Origin: JARRNJ01 sp037385045 | Lineage (GTDB): Bacteria; Pseudomonadota; Gammaproteobacteria; JASBUN01 | DNA length: 64,000 nucleotides | Direction: 5' to 3' | NCBI GenBank assembly: GCA_037385045.1 | Contig: JARRNJ010000004.1 | Location: 1-64,000, forward strand | Shown: positions 1 through 11,372 of the stretch, piece after piece | Position numbering within the stretch: the first letter of the stretch is position 1 | Layout: the number at the start of each line of letters is the position of its first letter | Position numbers and translations under genes: made by a program | Notes under the pieces: model-generated | Databases searched by the model: none | Told to the model about the DNA's origin: nothing | Seen by the model: only the letters and a program-made list of their open reading frames with translations

Positions 1-708
1 TTGACGTTCGATGCCGGTGGTATCTCCATCAAGCCGGCCCAGGCCATGGACGAGATGAAGTACGACATGTGTGGCGCCGCCGGCGTGCTGGGCGCGATGC
101 GCGCCTGCGTGGAGCTCGACCTGCCCGTCAACCTGGTGGGCGTGATTCCCAGCTCCGAGAACCTGCCCGACGGCAACGCCAACAAACCGGGCGACATTGT
201 CACCACCATGTCGGGGCAAACGGTGGAGGTGCTCAATACCGATGCCGAAGGACGTCTGATTCTGTGCGACGCCCTCACCTACACCGAGCGCTTCGAACCG
301 GCCGCAGTGGTGGATCTGGCCACCCTGACCGGCGCCTGCGTCATCGCCCTGGGCAACCACGCCCACGGCCTGATGACCAACCACAAGCCGCTCGCCCACG
401 ACCTGCTCAACGCCGGCAAGACCATCGGCGATCAGGCCTGGGAGCTGCCGTTGTGGGACGAGTACCAGGAGCAGCTGGACAGCAATTTCGCCGATATGGC
501 CAACATCGGCGGCCGCGAAGCCGGCGCCATCACCGCCGGCTGCTTCCTGTCGCGCTTCACCAAGAAATTCCGCTGGGCGCATCTGGATATCGCCGGCACC
601 GCCTGGGTGAGCGGCAAGAACAAGGGCGCCACCGGCCGGCCGGTGGGGCTGCTGGTGCAGTTCCTGCTCGACCGTATCGCCGCCACCCATGCCAGACAGG
701 AGGGCTGA
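1..708 (+). CDS. pepA: Leucyl (cytosol) aminopeptidase PepA, C-terminal part
   Basis: This is the catalytic C-terminal part of an M17 leucine aminopeptidase; the N-terminus lies before the window. The family removes N-terminal residues from peptides in the cytoplasm with two metal ions. The reading frame opens on TFDAGGISIKP (metal-binding Asp and a catalytic Lys region), continues with MDEMKYDM, and contains the signature NTDAEGRL at about residues 80-87, which holds metal ligands and the bicarbonate-binding Arg. A PepA hexamer is the usual form. Its stop lies 34 bases before the holC start, and pepA-holC-valS is a common gammaproteobacterial order, so co-transcription is likely. The first 'ATG-like' codon at base 1 is not a true start. 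Confidence 0.95.
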   Translation: MTFDAGGISIKPAQAMDEMKYDMCGAAGVLGAMRACVELDLPVNLVGVIPSSENLPDGNANKPGDIVTTMSGQTVEVLNTDAEGRLILCDALTYTERFEPAAVVDLATLTGACVIALGNHAHGLMTNHKPLAHDLLNAGKTIGDQAWELPLWDEYQEQLDSNFADMANIGGREAGAITAGCFLSRFTKKFRWAHLDIAGTAWVSGKNKGATGRPVGLLVQFLLDRIAATHARQEG

Positions 709-742
709 GTCCCGTGTCCGCGGAAAGTCCGAAGCAGTCACA

Positions 743-1165
743 ATGACCCGGGTCGATTTCTATGTCGTTGGGACGCCGGACGGCATCAGCCGCGAGCGGC
801 TCGCCTGCCGCCTGGTGGAGAAGGCCTATAAACTCGGGCACCGGGTCTATGTACACACCGCATCGCCCCAGCAGGCGGCCGCGGTCGACGATCTGCTGTG
901 GACATTCCGCGCCGGCAGCTTCGTGCCCCATGGACTGTATCCGGCCGCCGACGAGGCGCTCCCGGTGCTGGTGGGCCACGATACCGCGCCCGAGCAGGCC
1001 ACCGAGGTGCTGGTGAATCTCGCCGACGAGGTGCCGGCATTCTTCAGCCGCTTCGAGCGGGTCGCGGAAACGGTCGGCGCTGACACAGAGGAAAAACGGC
1101 AGGCCCGTTCGCGCTTCCGTTTCTACCGGGACCGCGGCTACGATCTCCGGACCCACACGCTCTGA
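743..1165 (+). CDS. holC: DNA polymerase III chi subunit HolC
   Basis: HolC (chi) is the clamp-loader accessory subunit that links DNA polymerase III holoenzyme to SSB on the lagging strand. The 140-residue product starts MTRVDFYVVGTP and matches the family in length, with the RVYVHT and LLWTFRAGSFVPHG segments typical of chi. The frame is open further upstream to 689, but that would overlap the end of pepA and add 18 basic residues foreign to the family, so the ATG at 743 is chosen. It sits between pepA and valS, the usual arrangement. The final residues (DRGYDLRTHTL) are a short extension. Confidence 0.93.
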   Translation: MTRVDFYVVGTPDGISRERLACRLVEKAYKLGHRVYVHTASPQQAAAVDDLLWTFRAGSFVPHGLYPAADEALPVLVGHDTAPEQATEVLVNLADEVPAFFSRFERVAETVGADTEEKRQARSRFRFYRDRGYDLRTHTL

Positions 1166-1298
1166 CAGAACGCAGGCAGCCTCTCCAGCGGATTTCCAGC
1201 CCTGATGCCCGTTTCGGCGCCAAGGCGGCGCCCGCCTCCGGTATAATGCAGCGCTGCAGCCCGGATCTCGCAACGGGCAGACGTAACACAGGATCGAG

Positions 1299-4115
<2,817 letters not shown>

Positions 4116-4316
4116 CCCCGCCCGCTGGCAGCTGCGGCCACCGATGGATCTGCGGCCGCCTTCAGGTCTCACCGTCGCTGCCGATAGAGCCGACTAAGGA
4201 CAGCTGGCTATCGCTGCGTGCGGGGCGTTGCGCCGCGGCCCATAAGTTAAATTTATGGTGGCGCGGAGACCAGCGGCCCGGGTATCCTCGGGTGTCAGAC
4301 CAAAAGAGTATTGCCC

Positions 4317-5375
4317 ATGTCGAGCATCATGATCATCGACGATCAGTCCATCGGCCGGAAGCTGTTGGAGAAGCTGGTCAGCACCCTGGACGAAGCGGCC
4401 GAGATCAACGCCTTCGCGGACGCCCGCGACGCGCTGGCGTGGGCGGGCAAACATCCTCCGGACCTGGTGCTGACCGATTATAAGATGCCCGTCCTGAACG
4501 GCGTCGACTTCACCCAGCAATTCAGACAGATCCCCGGCTGTGACGACGTGCCGCTGGTGGTGGTCACCTGCATTGAGGACCGCCAGGTGCGCTACCAGGC
4601 GCTCGAATCGGGCGCCACCGACTTCCTGACCAAGCCGGTGGACCACGTGGAGTGCCGGGCCCGCTGCAGGAACCTGCTGACGCTGCGCAAACAGCAGCAA
4701 ATCATCAAGGACCGCGCCGCCTGGCTCGAATATCAGGTCTCGGAAGCGACCCGCGAAGTCCGCGATCGCGAGCAGGAAACGCTGCTGCGCTTGGCGAAGG
4801 CGGGTGAATACCGTGACGAGGAAACCGGCAACCATGTCGTGCGCATGTCACAGTACTGCGGCCTGATCTGCGAAGAATTGGGACTGCCGGAAGACGACTG
4901 CCGCGTCATCCAGGCCTCAGCGCCCATGCACGACATCGGCAAGATCGGCATTGCCGACAATATCCTGCTCAAACCCGGCAAGCATACGCGGGAAGAATTC
5001 GAACAGATGAAGCGACACACCCTCATCGGTTACGAAATCCTCAAGGACAGCCCGTCAAAGTACGTGCAGATGGGCGCGGTCATCGCCCTGGGCCACCATG
5101 AAAAGTTCAACGGCAGCGGCTATCCGTACGGACTTAAGGGCGACAGCATCCCCTTGCCGGCGCGGATCGTCGCGGTAGCGGACGTTTTCGACGCCCTTAC
5201 CTCGGTGCGCCCGTACAAACCCGCCTGGTCGATCCAGGATGCGCTGAACTACCTGCGCAGGGAGCGCGGCCAGCATTTCGACCCGCAGTGCGTCGACGCG
5301 TTCCTCGGCCAAACCAATAAGGTCATCGACATCTACAATGACCTGCGGGATATTCCGGTACAGCAGACCAACTGA
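4317..5375 (+). CDS. rpfG: HD-GYP response regulator RpfG
   Basis: Receiver-plus-phosphodiesterase of the DSF quorum-sensing pathway; RpfG hydrolyses cyclic-di-GMP when activated by RpfC. The 352-residue product has an N-terminal receiver domain (about 1-125) with phospho-acceptor Asp54 in LTDYKMP, a coiled linker, and an HD-GYP domain with the HD pair at His205 (MHDIGKIG) and the GYP at Gly268 (GSGYPYG), so the active site looks intact. A TTG at 4311 could add two residues, but the ATG at 4317 is the likelier start. Its stop is only 8 bases before rpfC, so the two are co-transcribed. The AT-rich island around 4241-4256 in a GC-rich spacer is a likely promoter area but no clean hexamer pair was found. 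Confidence 0.9.
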   Translation: MSSIMIIDDQSIGRKLLEKLVSTLDEAAEINAFADARDALAWAGKHPPDLVLTDYKMPVLNGVDFTQQFRQIPGCDDVPLVVVTCIEDRQVRYQALESGATDFLTKPVDHVECRARCRNLLTLRKQQQIIKDRAAWLEYQVSEATREVRDREQETLLRLAKAGEYRDEETGNHVVRMSQYCGLICEELGLPEDDCRVIQASAPMHDIGKIGIADNILLKPGKHTREEFEQMKRHTLIGYEILKDSPSKYVQMGAVIALGHHEKFNGSGYPYGLKGDSIPLPARIVAVADVFDALTSVRPYKPAWSIQDALNYLRRERGQHFDPQCVDAFLGQTNKVIDIYNDLRDIPVQQTN

Positions 5376-5383
5376 CCCGAGCC

Positions 5384-7954
5384 ATGGTGCAATCCGAGGA
5401 CCAGCGTACCCAGACCGGACATCCCCTGCGCACTCTCTGGAGAAAGGCGCGCAGGTGCCCGGGGCGCGAGCTGGAACAGGCGACCATTCGCATCCTAATC
5501 GTCTCCGGGGTCTTCGTCTATCTGTTGGTTAGTCATTCCACGACGGCTGAACAGGACTTTCCCGCTCTGCTTGCGTTCTGTTCCTCGTTTCTATTGATCA
5601 GCATCTTGATCCTGGCGGCGATCTTCGCTTATCCCCAGAAGTCGGTGGTACGGCGCATCGTCAGCATCATGGTCGATACCACCGCCATCTCCAGCGCCAT
5701 GTATCTGGTCGGCGACACCGGAGCCCCGCTGTACCCCCTCTACCTGTGGGTAACGTTCGGCAACGGCTTCCGCTTCGGCAGTCCGTATCTTTACGCCAGC
5801 AGCTTCCTGAGCCTGGTCGGCTACTCCATCGTCATCAATACCGTACCGTTCTGGGATCGGCACGCGGCCCTTTCCATCGGCCTGTTGGCCGCATTGCTGG
5901 TGCTGCCGCTGTACGTCTCCACGCTGTTGCGGCGCCTCAAGGAGGCGGTCACCCGGGCCGAGGAAGCCAACAAGGCGAAAAGCCAGTTTCTGGCCAATAT
6001 GAGCCATGAGCTGCGTACGCCCCTGAACGGCATCATCGGCATGAGCGACCTGTTGAAGGAGACACCCCTCAACGCCGAACAGCGCGAGTTCGCCGAAACC
6101 ATTAACTACTCCGTTTATACGCTGCTGTCGCTGATCGAGAACATCCTCGACATCTCCAAGATCGAAGCCGGCAAGCTGGTCATCGAAGACACCGATTTCG
6201 ACCTGCACATACTCATGAACGGCACCTGCCGCATGCTGCGCACGCAGGCGGCGGAAAAGAGTGTCCGGCTGCAGCTGCACATCTCTCCGGAGGTGCCTTT
6301 CCTGCTGCGGGGTGACCCCCATCACCTGCGCCAGGTGTTGATCAACCTGATAGGAAACGCCATCAAGTTCACTGAGACCGGTCAGGTCGACGTACGCGTC
6401 GCGCTGATTGGCGACAATGCCGACACCACCAAACTCCGATTCGAGGTCCAGGACACCGGAATCGGCATCTCCGAACCGGCGCTTGCCCGGATTTTCGACA
6501 GCTTCGCCCAAGCCGACGACTCCACTACCCGGCGCTACGGCGGAACCGGGCTGGGCACTACCATCGCCAAGCGGATCGTCGAATCCATGAGCGGGAACAT
6601 CGGCGTTGAAAGCAAGGTCGGCAAGGGCAGCACCTTCTGGTTCGAGATTCCGCTCGGCAAACAGGTTCACACAAGCCAGCCGTTTCACAGCCTCGAAAGC
6701 GCGCGCGTGCTGCTCGTTTCGGCCAATGACGAAAATCATGACGTGCTGATGGGACACCTGCGCAGCTGGGGTGTAGCCACCACCGTGGTTTCATCGGCCA
6801 GTGAGGCGTTTCGCGACATCGATGCCATGGTCAAGCGCGGCTCGCCGTATCATGTCGTACTGATCAATAAGCCGTTGATCGACATCGACGCCGAACAATT
6901 TGCCAATGGCTTGCGTGCGAAGTCGGTGCTCAACAATATTGCGCTGATATACAGTGCGAGCGGACTGGACCGGGCCGCCACCGCACGGCTGCTTCATGCC
7001 GGGTATTCGTGCGTGTTGCAGGCCCCGGTTGACAAGACGCTGTTGTTCAACGCGCTGCACGCGGCACCGTTGATGGAAGCCCAGGAAGACGAACGCGTGG
7101 TGCGGTTGAGCAGCCACTACGCCCAGCACAAGAAAAAGCGCCGCCTGTCGGTCCTGATCGCGGAAGACAACCCCACCAACCAGAAGGTGATCGCCAAGAT
7201 TCTGGAACGTGAAGGCCATGAGACCGATCTTGTTGCCAACGGCGAAGAAGCGCTCGATTGCCTTGAGAACCGCCGCTACGACGTGGTCATCGTGGATATG
7301 CAGATGCCCGTCATGGGAGGCATTCAGACCGCCAAGCTATACCGCTTTATGCATCCGGACAACAAGCAGCTGCCGTTCGTGGTACTCACTGCAAACGCAA
7401 CCACCGAGGCGATGAAGGAATGCGAAGAAGCCGGTATCGATGCGTACCTGACCAAGCCGGTGGAACCACGCAAGCTGCTTGAGGTGATCGGCTCGGTCAC
7501 CGAGGCAACCCGGCCGGCGGCCAGGCGCAAAACCATGGCGGCGGTACCATCGGCGCTGGCAGGCAACGCGGTCAGTGACGAAGATCATCCGGTGCTCAAC
7601 GAAACCAGCCTCAAAGACCTGGAGGAACTCGGCTATGGCAGCGATTTCCTATTGGACCTGATTCAGGGCTTCATTACTGACGGCAATGCCCTGGTGGAGG
7701 AAATGGAACGCGCCCAGGACAAGCATGATTTTTCCTCGTTCCGGGACGTAGCGCATGCCCTCAAGGGCAACGCCGGGAGTGTGGGCGCCATCAGCCTGTA
7801 CAAGGCATGTTATGACGCCGAGCGAATCGAGCGCGGAGAATTCGACGCCCGGGGATCGGGGCTCGTCCAGGCCGTTCAGGACGAATTCAAGCGCGCCTGT
7901 TCAGCACTGATTGCCTACTCCAAACAGGTAGGGAACAACGACGTTCGAAGCTGA
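5384..7954 (+). CDS. rpfC: Hybrid sensor histidine kinase RpfC (DSF sensor)
   Basis: Membrane sensor for DSF-family fatty-acid signals. The 856-residue product begins with an RpfC-type membrane region of about five helices (residues 30-185, including YPLYLWVTFGNGFRFG), then a HisKA domain with His208 (MSHELRTPLNG), a HATPase domain (DTGIGIS, GGTGLGTTIAKR), a receiver-like domain at about 440-570 that lacks the Asp (VVLINKPL), a true receiver with Asp638 (VIVDMQMP), and an Hpt domain with His791 (AHALKGNAG). Xanthomonas RpfC has one receiver, so the extra inactive one makes this protein longer. It follows rpfG by 8 bases and converges on rpfF, the usual genetic neighbourhood of this pathway. 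Confidence 0.9.
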   Translation: MVQSEDQRTQTGHPLRTLWRKARRCPGRELEQATIRILIVSGVFVYLLVSHSTTAEQDFPALLAFCSSFLLISILILAAIFAYPQKSVVRRIVSIMVDTTAISSAMYLVGDTGAPLYPLYLWVTFGNGFRFGSPYLYASSFLSLVGYSIVINTVPFWDRHAALSIGLLAALLVLPLYVSTLLRRLKEAVTRAEEANKAKSQFLANMSHELRTPLNGIIGMSDLLKETPLNAEQREFAETINYSVYTLLSLIENILDISKIEAGKLVIEDTDFDLHILMNGTCRMLRTQAAEKSVRLQLHISPEVPFLLRGDPHHLRQVLINLIGNAIKFTETGQVDVRVALIGDNADTTKLRFEVQDTGIGISEPALARIFDSFAQADDSTTRRYGGTGLGTTIAKRIVESMSGNIGVESKVGKGSTFWFEIPLGKQVHTSQPFHSLESARVLLVSANDENHDVLMGHLRSWGVATTVVSSASEAFRDIDAMVKRGSPYHVVLINKPLIDIDAEQFANGLRAKSVLNNIALIYSASGLDRAATARLLHAGYSCVLQAPVDKTLLFNALHAAPLMEAQEDERVVRLSSHYAQHKKKRRLSVLIAEDNPTNQKVIAKILEREGHETDLVANGEEALDCLENRRYDVVIVDMQMPVMGGIQTAKLYRFMHPDNKQLPFVVLTANATTEAMKECEEAGIDAYLTKPVEPRKLLEVIGSVTEATRPAARRKTMAAVPSALAGNAVSDEDHPVLNETSLKDLEELGYGSDFLLDLIQGFITDGNALVEEMERAQDKHDFSSFRDVAHALKGNAGSVGAISLYKACYDAERIERGEFDARGSGLVQAVQDEFKRACSALIAYSKQVGNNDVRS

Positions 7955-7993
7955 TCCGAACCCGCGGCCGCAGCTGCGGCTGCGGGTTCGGAT
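7954..7993. terminator. 40-base palindrome between rpfC and rpfF
   Basis: Bases 7954-7973 pair with 7974-7993 along the whole length with a single G-U pair (7966/7981); the core is the self-complementary GCCGCAGCTGCGGC. It begins on the last base of the rpfC stop codon and lies 79 bases before the end of convergent rpfF, so it could end transcription from both sides. There is no run of T on either side, so a classical intrinsic terminator is not certain; RNA end protection or a protein site are alternatives. Confidence 0.55.
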
Positions 7994-8071
7994 TGAACCC
8001 CATCGCTCCCAACCCACCGAATGACCCTGGCGCACCCTCCGACCCGAAGGAAAGGCGCCCGAGTGGGCCGG

Positions 8072-8974
8072 TCATGCCACATCCTGGCGCCCCGCAGCCA
8101 CGGCCGGGCCACCTTCGGTACGCTTGTTTTGCGCCCGGACCAGCCGCTCCATCATTCGCAGATCCTTCGGCTCCAGCTGCAGGGCCGTATCCACCCAGAT
8201 GGTAACGATATCCAGCAGTTCTTCGTAGCGCAGCGGATTGTAGCGCTGGCGCACCCGTTGTACGGCCTGGATGCCGTTGCGTGCCCGGCTGTTGCGTTTG
8301 ATGTATTTGTTGACCGCCAGCACGCCCTCGCCATCCTCGGCCAACACGTCGACGATACCCATCTCGTACAGCTCCTCGGCATCATAGATATTGCCGCTCA
8401 GGATAAGTTTCTCGGCAGTCTTCATGTCCAGCCGGCGGGCAAGCAGGCTGTAGGCGCCCATGCCGGGGAACAGATTGAACAGGATCTCCGGCAACCCCAT
8501 TTGAGCGCTTCGCTCTGCCACCAGCACATTGCAGGACAGCGCCGCCTCGAACCCGCCGCCAAGGGCGTTGCCCTGCACGAGCGCAATGGTGGTCAAGGGC
8601 ACTTCGAGACTCACGGCGTTCATGTACAACACGTCAATGCACGCACGGGCGTAGTCGAACAGGCCCTGACGGTCCCGTGCGTTGATCAGGCGGATGAACA
8701 AATTGAGATCTCCGCCCAGGTTGAACACGTCCGGCACGTTGGACGCCGCCACCAGATAGTGTATCGGCGCTTGGGAGTTGCGCTGTTCGTCCAAAACATG
8801 AGCGGCCACCGACTGCTGAAATTCCTTGAGATCGGCCAGCAGGGTCGGCGTGAAACAGGGCCTCGGACCCGAGTGCATGTAGCACCAGATCGCTTCGCGC
8901 TCTGCGTCATACTGCGTGGCCAGTTGCTCGTATTGTGGAATCGGTCCGTCGACCGCAGATGTCATGGGTTTCAT
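8072..8974 (-). CDS. rpfF: DSF synthase RpfF (crotonase family)
   Basis: RpfF makes diffusible signal factors, cis-2-unsaturated fatty acids, from acyl-ACP by combined dehydratase and thioesterase action. The 300-residue product is a crotonase-fold enzyme with the characteristic NLGGDLNLF loop and the two catalytic glutamates at Glu143 (GGGFEAAL) and Glu163 (GLPEILF), 20 residues apart as in Xanthomonas RpfF (Glu141/Glu161). The start at 8974 has a good ribosome site (GAGGTGAAG) just upstream; a second ATG three codons in is possible. It is convergent with rpfGC rather than in the same operon, so synthesis and sensing may be controlled separately. Confidence 0.9.
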   Translation of the reverse strand: MKPMTSAVDGPIPQYEQLATQYDAEREAIWCYMHSGPRPCFTPTLLADLKEFQQSVAAHVLDEQRNSQAPIHYLVAASNVPDVFNLGGDLNLFIRLINARDRQGLFDYARACIDVLYMNAVSLEVPLTTIALVQGNALGGGFEAALSCNVLVAERSAQMGLPEILFNLFPGMGAYSLLARRLDMKTAEKLILSGNIYDAEELYEMGIVDVLAEDGEGVLAVNKYIKRNSRARNGIQAVQRVRQRYNPLRYEELLDIVTIWVDTALQLEPKDLRMMERLVRAQNKRTEGGPAVAAGRQDVA

Positions 8975-9489
8975 TGGACTTCACCTCTCTGTCTCAGTGC
9001 GTTGGGTTCTCTTGTGACGGGTACCGGGTCAAGTGTTTCTAGTCTGCTATCCATTCCGCGAGCGGCCGTGACCGAACTCACGTTTCCATGATACGGCGGA
9101 CACCCGACCAAGATCGTTACAATCGGCCGAGCCGCACGTACTGCGCCGCTGATTCGGACGGTCAAAGGGGAAAGCGCCAATCGACGCGACTTCCCTGTCC
9201 AAAATCTCGGAGCCTGGATGCATGCACACACCGTACCGTTACGACTTCCAAATCACGTTGCCGACGCGCGCCCCGCATCCTAACGCCAATAAAAGACCAA
9301 ACGGATGGTGCGGTCAACTGTGAAGGCCCCCATTCCGGCCTCGACGGGAGTCCGAAACCGGCAATACACAGGGCGGAGCAGGCGCGCGCCACAGCGCCCG
9401 CGCAAGAGATAGCCGGCAGGGAAGTCGGGCGAACGCAGCCCTTCGCTTTGTCACAACCGGCCGCGGCTGGATCGCCGGTCAGTTGGCCG
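8975..9489. other. Spacer upstream of rpfF
   Basis: About 515 bases between the rpfF start and the end of the DUF2970 gene (both on the minus strand). I see no gene I can support: an open frame on the plus strand from 9088 has no recognisable domain and no convincing ribosome site. The rpfF promoter should lie in the right-hand neighbourhood of 8980-9100, but no strong hexamer pair was identified. Confidence 0.4.
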
Positions 9490-9699
9490 TCAACTGGCGG
9501 AGAAATGCATGACTAGTGTAACTACACCGACAATGGTCAGAATAAACAACAGGGTGAAGATCAACCCGACGATGACATAGGCCGCGGGCCGGCCCTTGGT
9601 GAAATCCCGCTCGTGGGCCCTGGCCCCCTGAACGCCGAACATCGCTGCCAACACGCTCATCACGACCCTGCCCAGGCCGACTTTGTCCTCTTCACTCAT
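9490..9699 (-). CDS. DUF2970 small membrane protein
   Basis: A 69-residue protein of the DUF2970 family, function unknown. The N-terminal half (GRVVMSVLAAMFGVQG) carries the family's conserved motif, followed by ERDFTKGRPAAYVIVG and one long hydrophobic segment (about residues 41-65) that should span the inner membrane. The frame is open to 9768, but the start at 9699 (MSEEDKVG) fits the family's length and N-terminus, and the extra upstream residues look non-coding. It lies 91 bases downstream of the UMF1 transporter on the same strand and may share its transcript. Confidence 0.8.
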   Translation of the reverse strand: MSEEDKVGLGRVVMSVLAAMFGVQGARAHERDFTKGRPAAYVIVGLIFTLLFILTIVGVVTLVMHFSAS

Positions 9700-9790
9700 A
9701 TTAGAATTCCGCGTTATTGTGATCGTACCCCCGCACAGCGGCTCATATATATCAGATCGACGAGCCATTTACCAACCGCCACACGGGCGC

Positions 9791-11062
9791 CTACAATTCG
9801 GCCGCCATCTTGCGCCCCCTCTGCTCGTCCACCACCCACAGGCACGCCGCCCCGAACACAAACAACACGATGATCGAAAGCATCGCCAGGCGAGAACTGC
9901 CGGTCAGCACCCCGAACCAGCCCATCATCCCCGGCCCCAGCACCGCCGCGAACTTGCCCCACATGTTATAGAAACCGTAGAACTCTGACGCCTTGTCGCG
10001 GGGGATGATGCGGGCGTAGAACGATCGGCTCAGCGACTGTACTCCGCCCTGTACCAGGCCCACGACCACGGCCAGGGCGTAGAACTCCCAGACGTGCTGC
10101 ATCCGATAAGCCCAAAGCACGACACCGATGTAGACTCCGATCCCGATCAGGATGCCGGCCTTCGGCCCGTAGCGCTCGCCCAGACGGCCGAACGCCAGCG
10201 CCGCGGGAAAACCGACGAACTGGGTGATCAATAGCGCAACGATCAGGCTGTCGGGGTCGAAGTGCAGCGACAGGCCGTAATCGATGGCCATGCGCACGAT
10301 GGTGTCGACGCCGTCGATGTACAACCAGTATCCGACCAGAAACAGAAACACGACGCGCAACCGGCGGACCTTGTCGAAGGTGTGCGCGAGCTGCCGAAAG
10401 CCTGCGGCCACCGCCGCTGCGCCGCGGGGCCCACCGCGCACGCGGGTTTCCGGCACCCAAAGAAAGATCGGCAGGGAAAACACCGCCCACCATACCGCCA
10501 CCATGATGAACGACAACCGTACGGCCTCGCCCGGTCCCGAGAGGCCGAAGCGTTGCGGCGATACGGTCATGAACACGCAGATCGCAAACAGAATCCCGCC
10601 GCCCAGATAGCCGAGCCCATAGCCAAGCGCGGAAACGTAATCCAGCCGCTTCTCCGGTGCCACGCTCACCAGCAACGAATCGTAAAAGACATTGGCGCCG
10701 GAAAAACCGACGGTGGCGGCGACGTACAACGCCGCCGCCGCGAACCACTCGCCTTTGGCCACCCAGTAAAGGGCCGCGGTCATGGCAACGCCCAGCGTGG
10801 CGAACAGCAGCAGGATGCGTTTGCGCGTCCCACCCCGGTCAGCGATGGCACCCAGCACCGGCGCCGCGACAACGATCACCAGGCTGGCAACGGAGTTGGC
10901 GACCCCAAGATAGAACGTGCTCTCCACAGCGGCAACGCCGTGACTCCAGTATTCCTTGAAAAAAATCGGGAAAAACGCCGACATCACCGCCACCGCATAG
11001 GCGGAGTTGGCCCAGTCGTAGAAAGCCCAGGCCAATGTCGCCCGCGCGGTTGGTTTGGTCAC
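9791..11062 (-). CDS. UMF1/Atg22-type MFS transporter
   Basis: A 423-residue multi-spanning transporter of the major facilitator superfamily, UMF1 (Atg22-like) branch. It starts with the family's signature AWAFYDWANSAYAVAVM, and about twelve hydrophobic segments follow, with the MFS loop motif in ADRGGTRKR and DRAG-like GRLGERYGPK later. Fungal Atg22 exports amino acids from the vacuole; the bacterial substrate is not known. The start is a GTG at 11062. A promoter-like pair lies about 250 bases upstream, so the transcript would have a long leader containing a GC-rich hairpin. Confidence 0.85.
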   Translation of the reverse strand: MTKPTARATLAWAFYDWANSAYAVAVMSAFFPIFFKEYWSHGVAAVESTFYLGVANSVASLVIVVAAPVLGAIADRGGTRKRILLLFATLGVAMTAALYWVAKGEWFAAAALYVAATVGFSGANVFYDSLLVSVAPEKRLDYVSALGYGLGYLGGGILFAICVFMTVSPQRFGLSGPGEAVRLSFIMVAVWWAVFSLPIFLWVPETRVRGGPRGAAAVAAGFRQLAHTFDKVRRLRVVFLFLVGYWLYIDGVDTIVRMAIDYGLSLHFDPDSLIVALLITQFVGFPAALAFGRLGERYGPKAGILIGIGVYIGVVLWAYRMQHVWEFYALAVVVGLVQGGVQSLSRSFYARIIPRDKASEFYGFYNMWGKFAAVLGPGMMGWFGVLTGSSRLAMLSIIVLFVFGAACLWVVDEQRGRKMAAEL

Positions 11063-11137
11063 CCGGCTACCCTTCCGCCGTCGTATCCGATGTGGGGCGC
11101 ACCCGAAGGAGCGGGACGCCGGTATCGGCCCGGTGCG

Positions 11138-11169
11138 CGTCGCGCCGCCGGCGCCGCGGCGGCGCGACG
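11138..11169. other. 13-bp GC hairpin in the leader of the UMF1 gene
   Basis: CGTCGCGCCGCCG (11138-11150) pairs perfectly with CGGCGGCGCGACG (11157-11169) around a six-base loop. No T-run follows on either strand. It would be part of the long 5' leader of the transporter mRNA if transcription starts near 11302. It could be a leftover terminator of an older gene or a stabilising or regulatory structure; the sequence alone does not decide. Confidence 0.45.
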
Positions 11170-11308
11170 ATCGTCACGGCCCCCGCTCGGATTGCCCGAG
11201 CCGATATTGCACGCCTGCACCCACGGCCGGCCGCCGCCCGCCATTCGTCCCAGCCGTGTTCGCCGCGTGTGCCCATGGGTCCGTAAACGATATCTGTGTC
11301 ACAGCGAC

Positions 11309-11336
11309 ATTAAATAAACACCGTATCACAGGTCAA
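11309..11336 (-). promoter_or_regulatory. Sigma-70-like promoter, minus strand
   Basis: On the minus strand TTGACC (11336-11331) and TTTAAT (11314-11309) are separated by 16 bases, five of six matches each to the -35 and -10 consensus. Transcription would start near 11302 and run into the UMF1 transporter gene after about 240 bases. CTGTGTCACAG, a short palindrome at 11294-11304, overlaps the expected start and could be an operator. Confidence 0.5.
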
Positions 11337-11372
11337 TCACACCCACTCGAACGGCGCGCCGGCGACGGCCGG

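Noticed and set aside
689..742. Upstream extension of holC
   Set aside because: Would overlap pepA and adds residues foreign to the HolC family.
9088..9516. Plus-strand open frame upstream of rpfF
   Set aside because: No domain, no ribosome site, and composition not like its coding neighbours.
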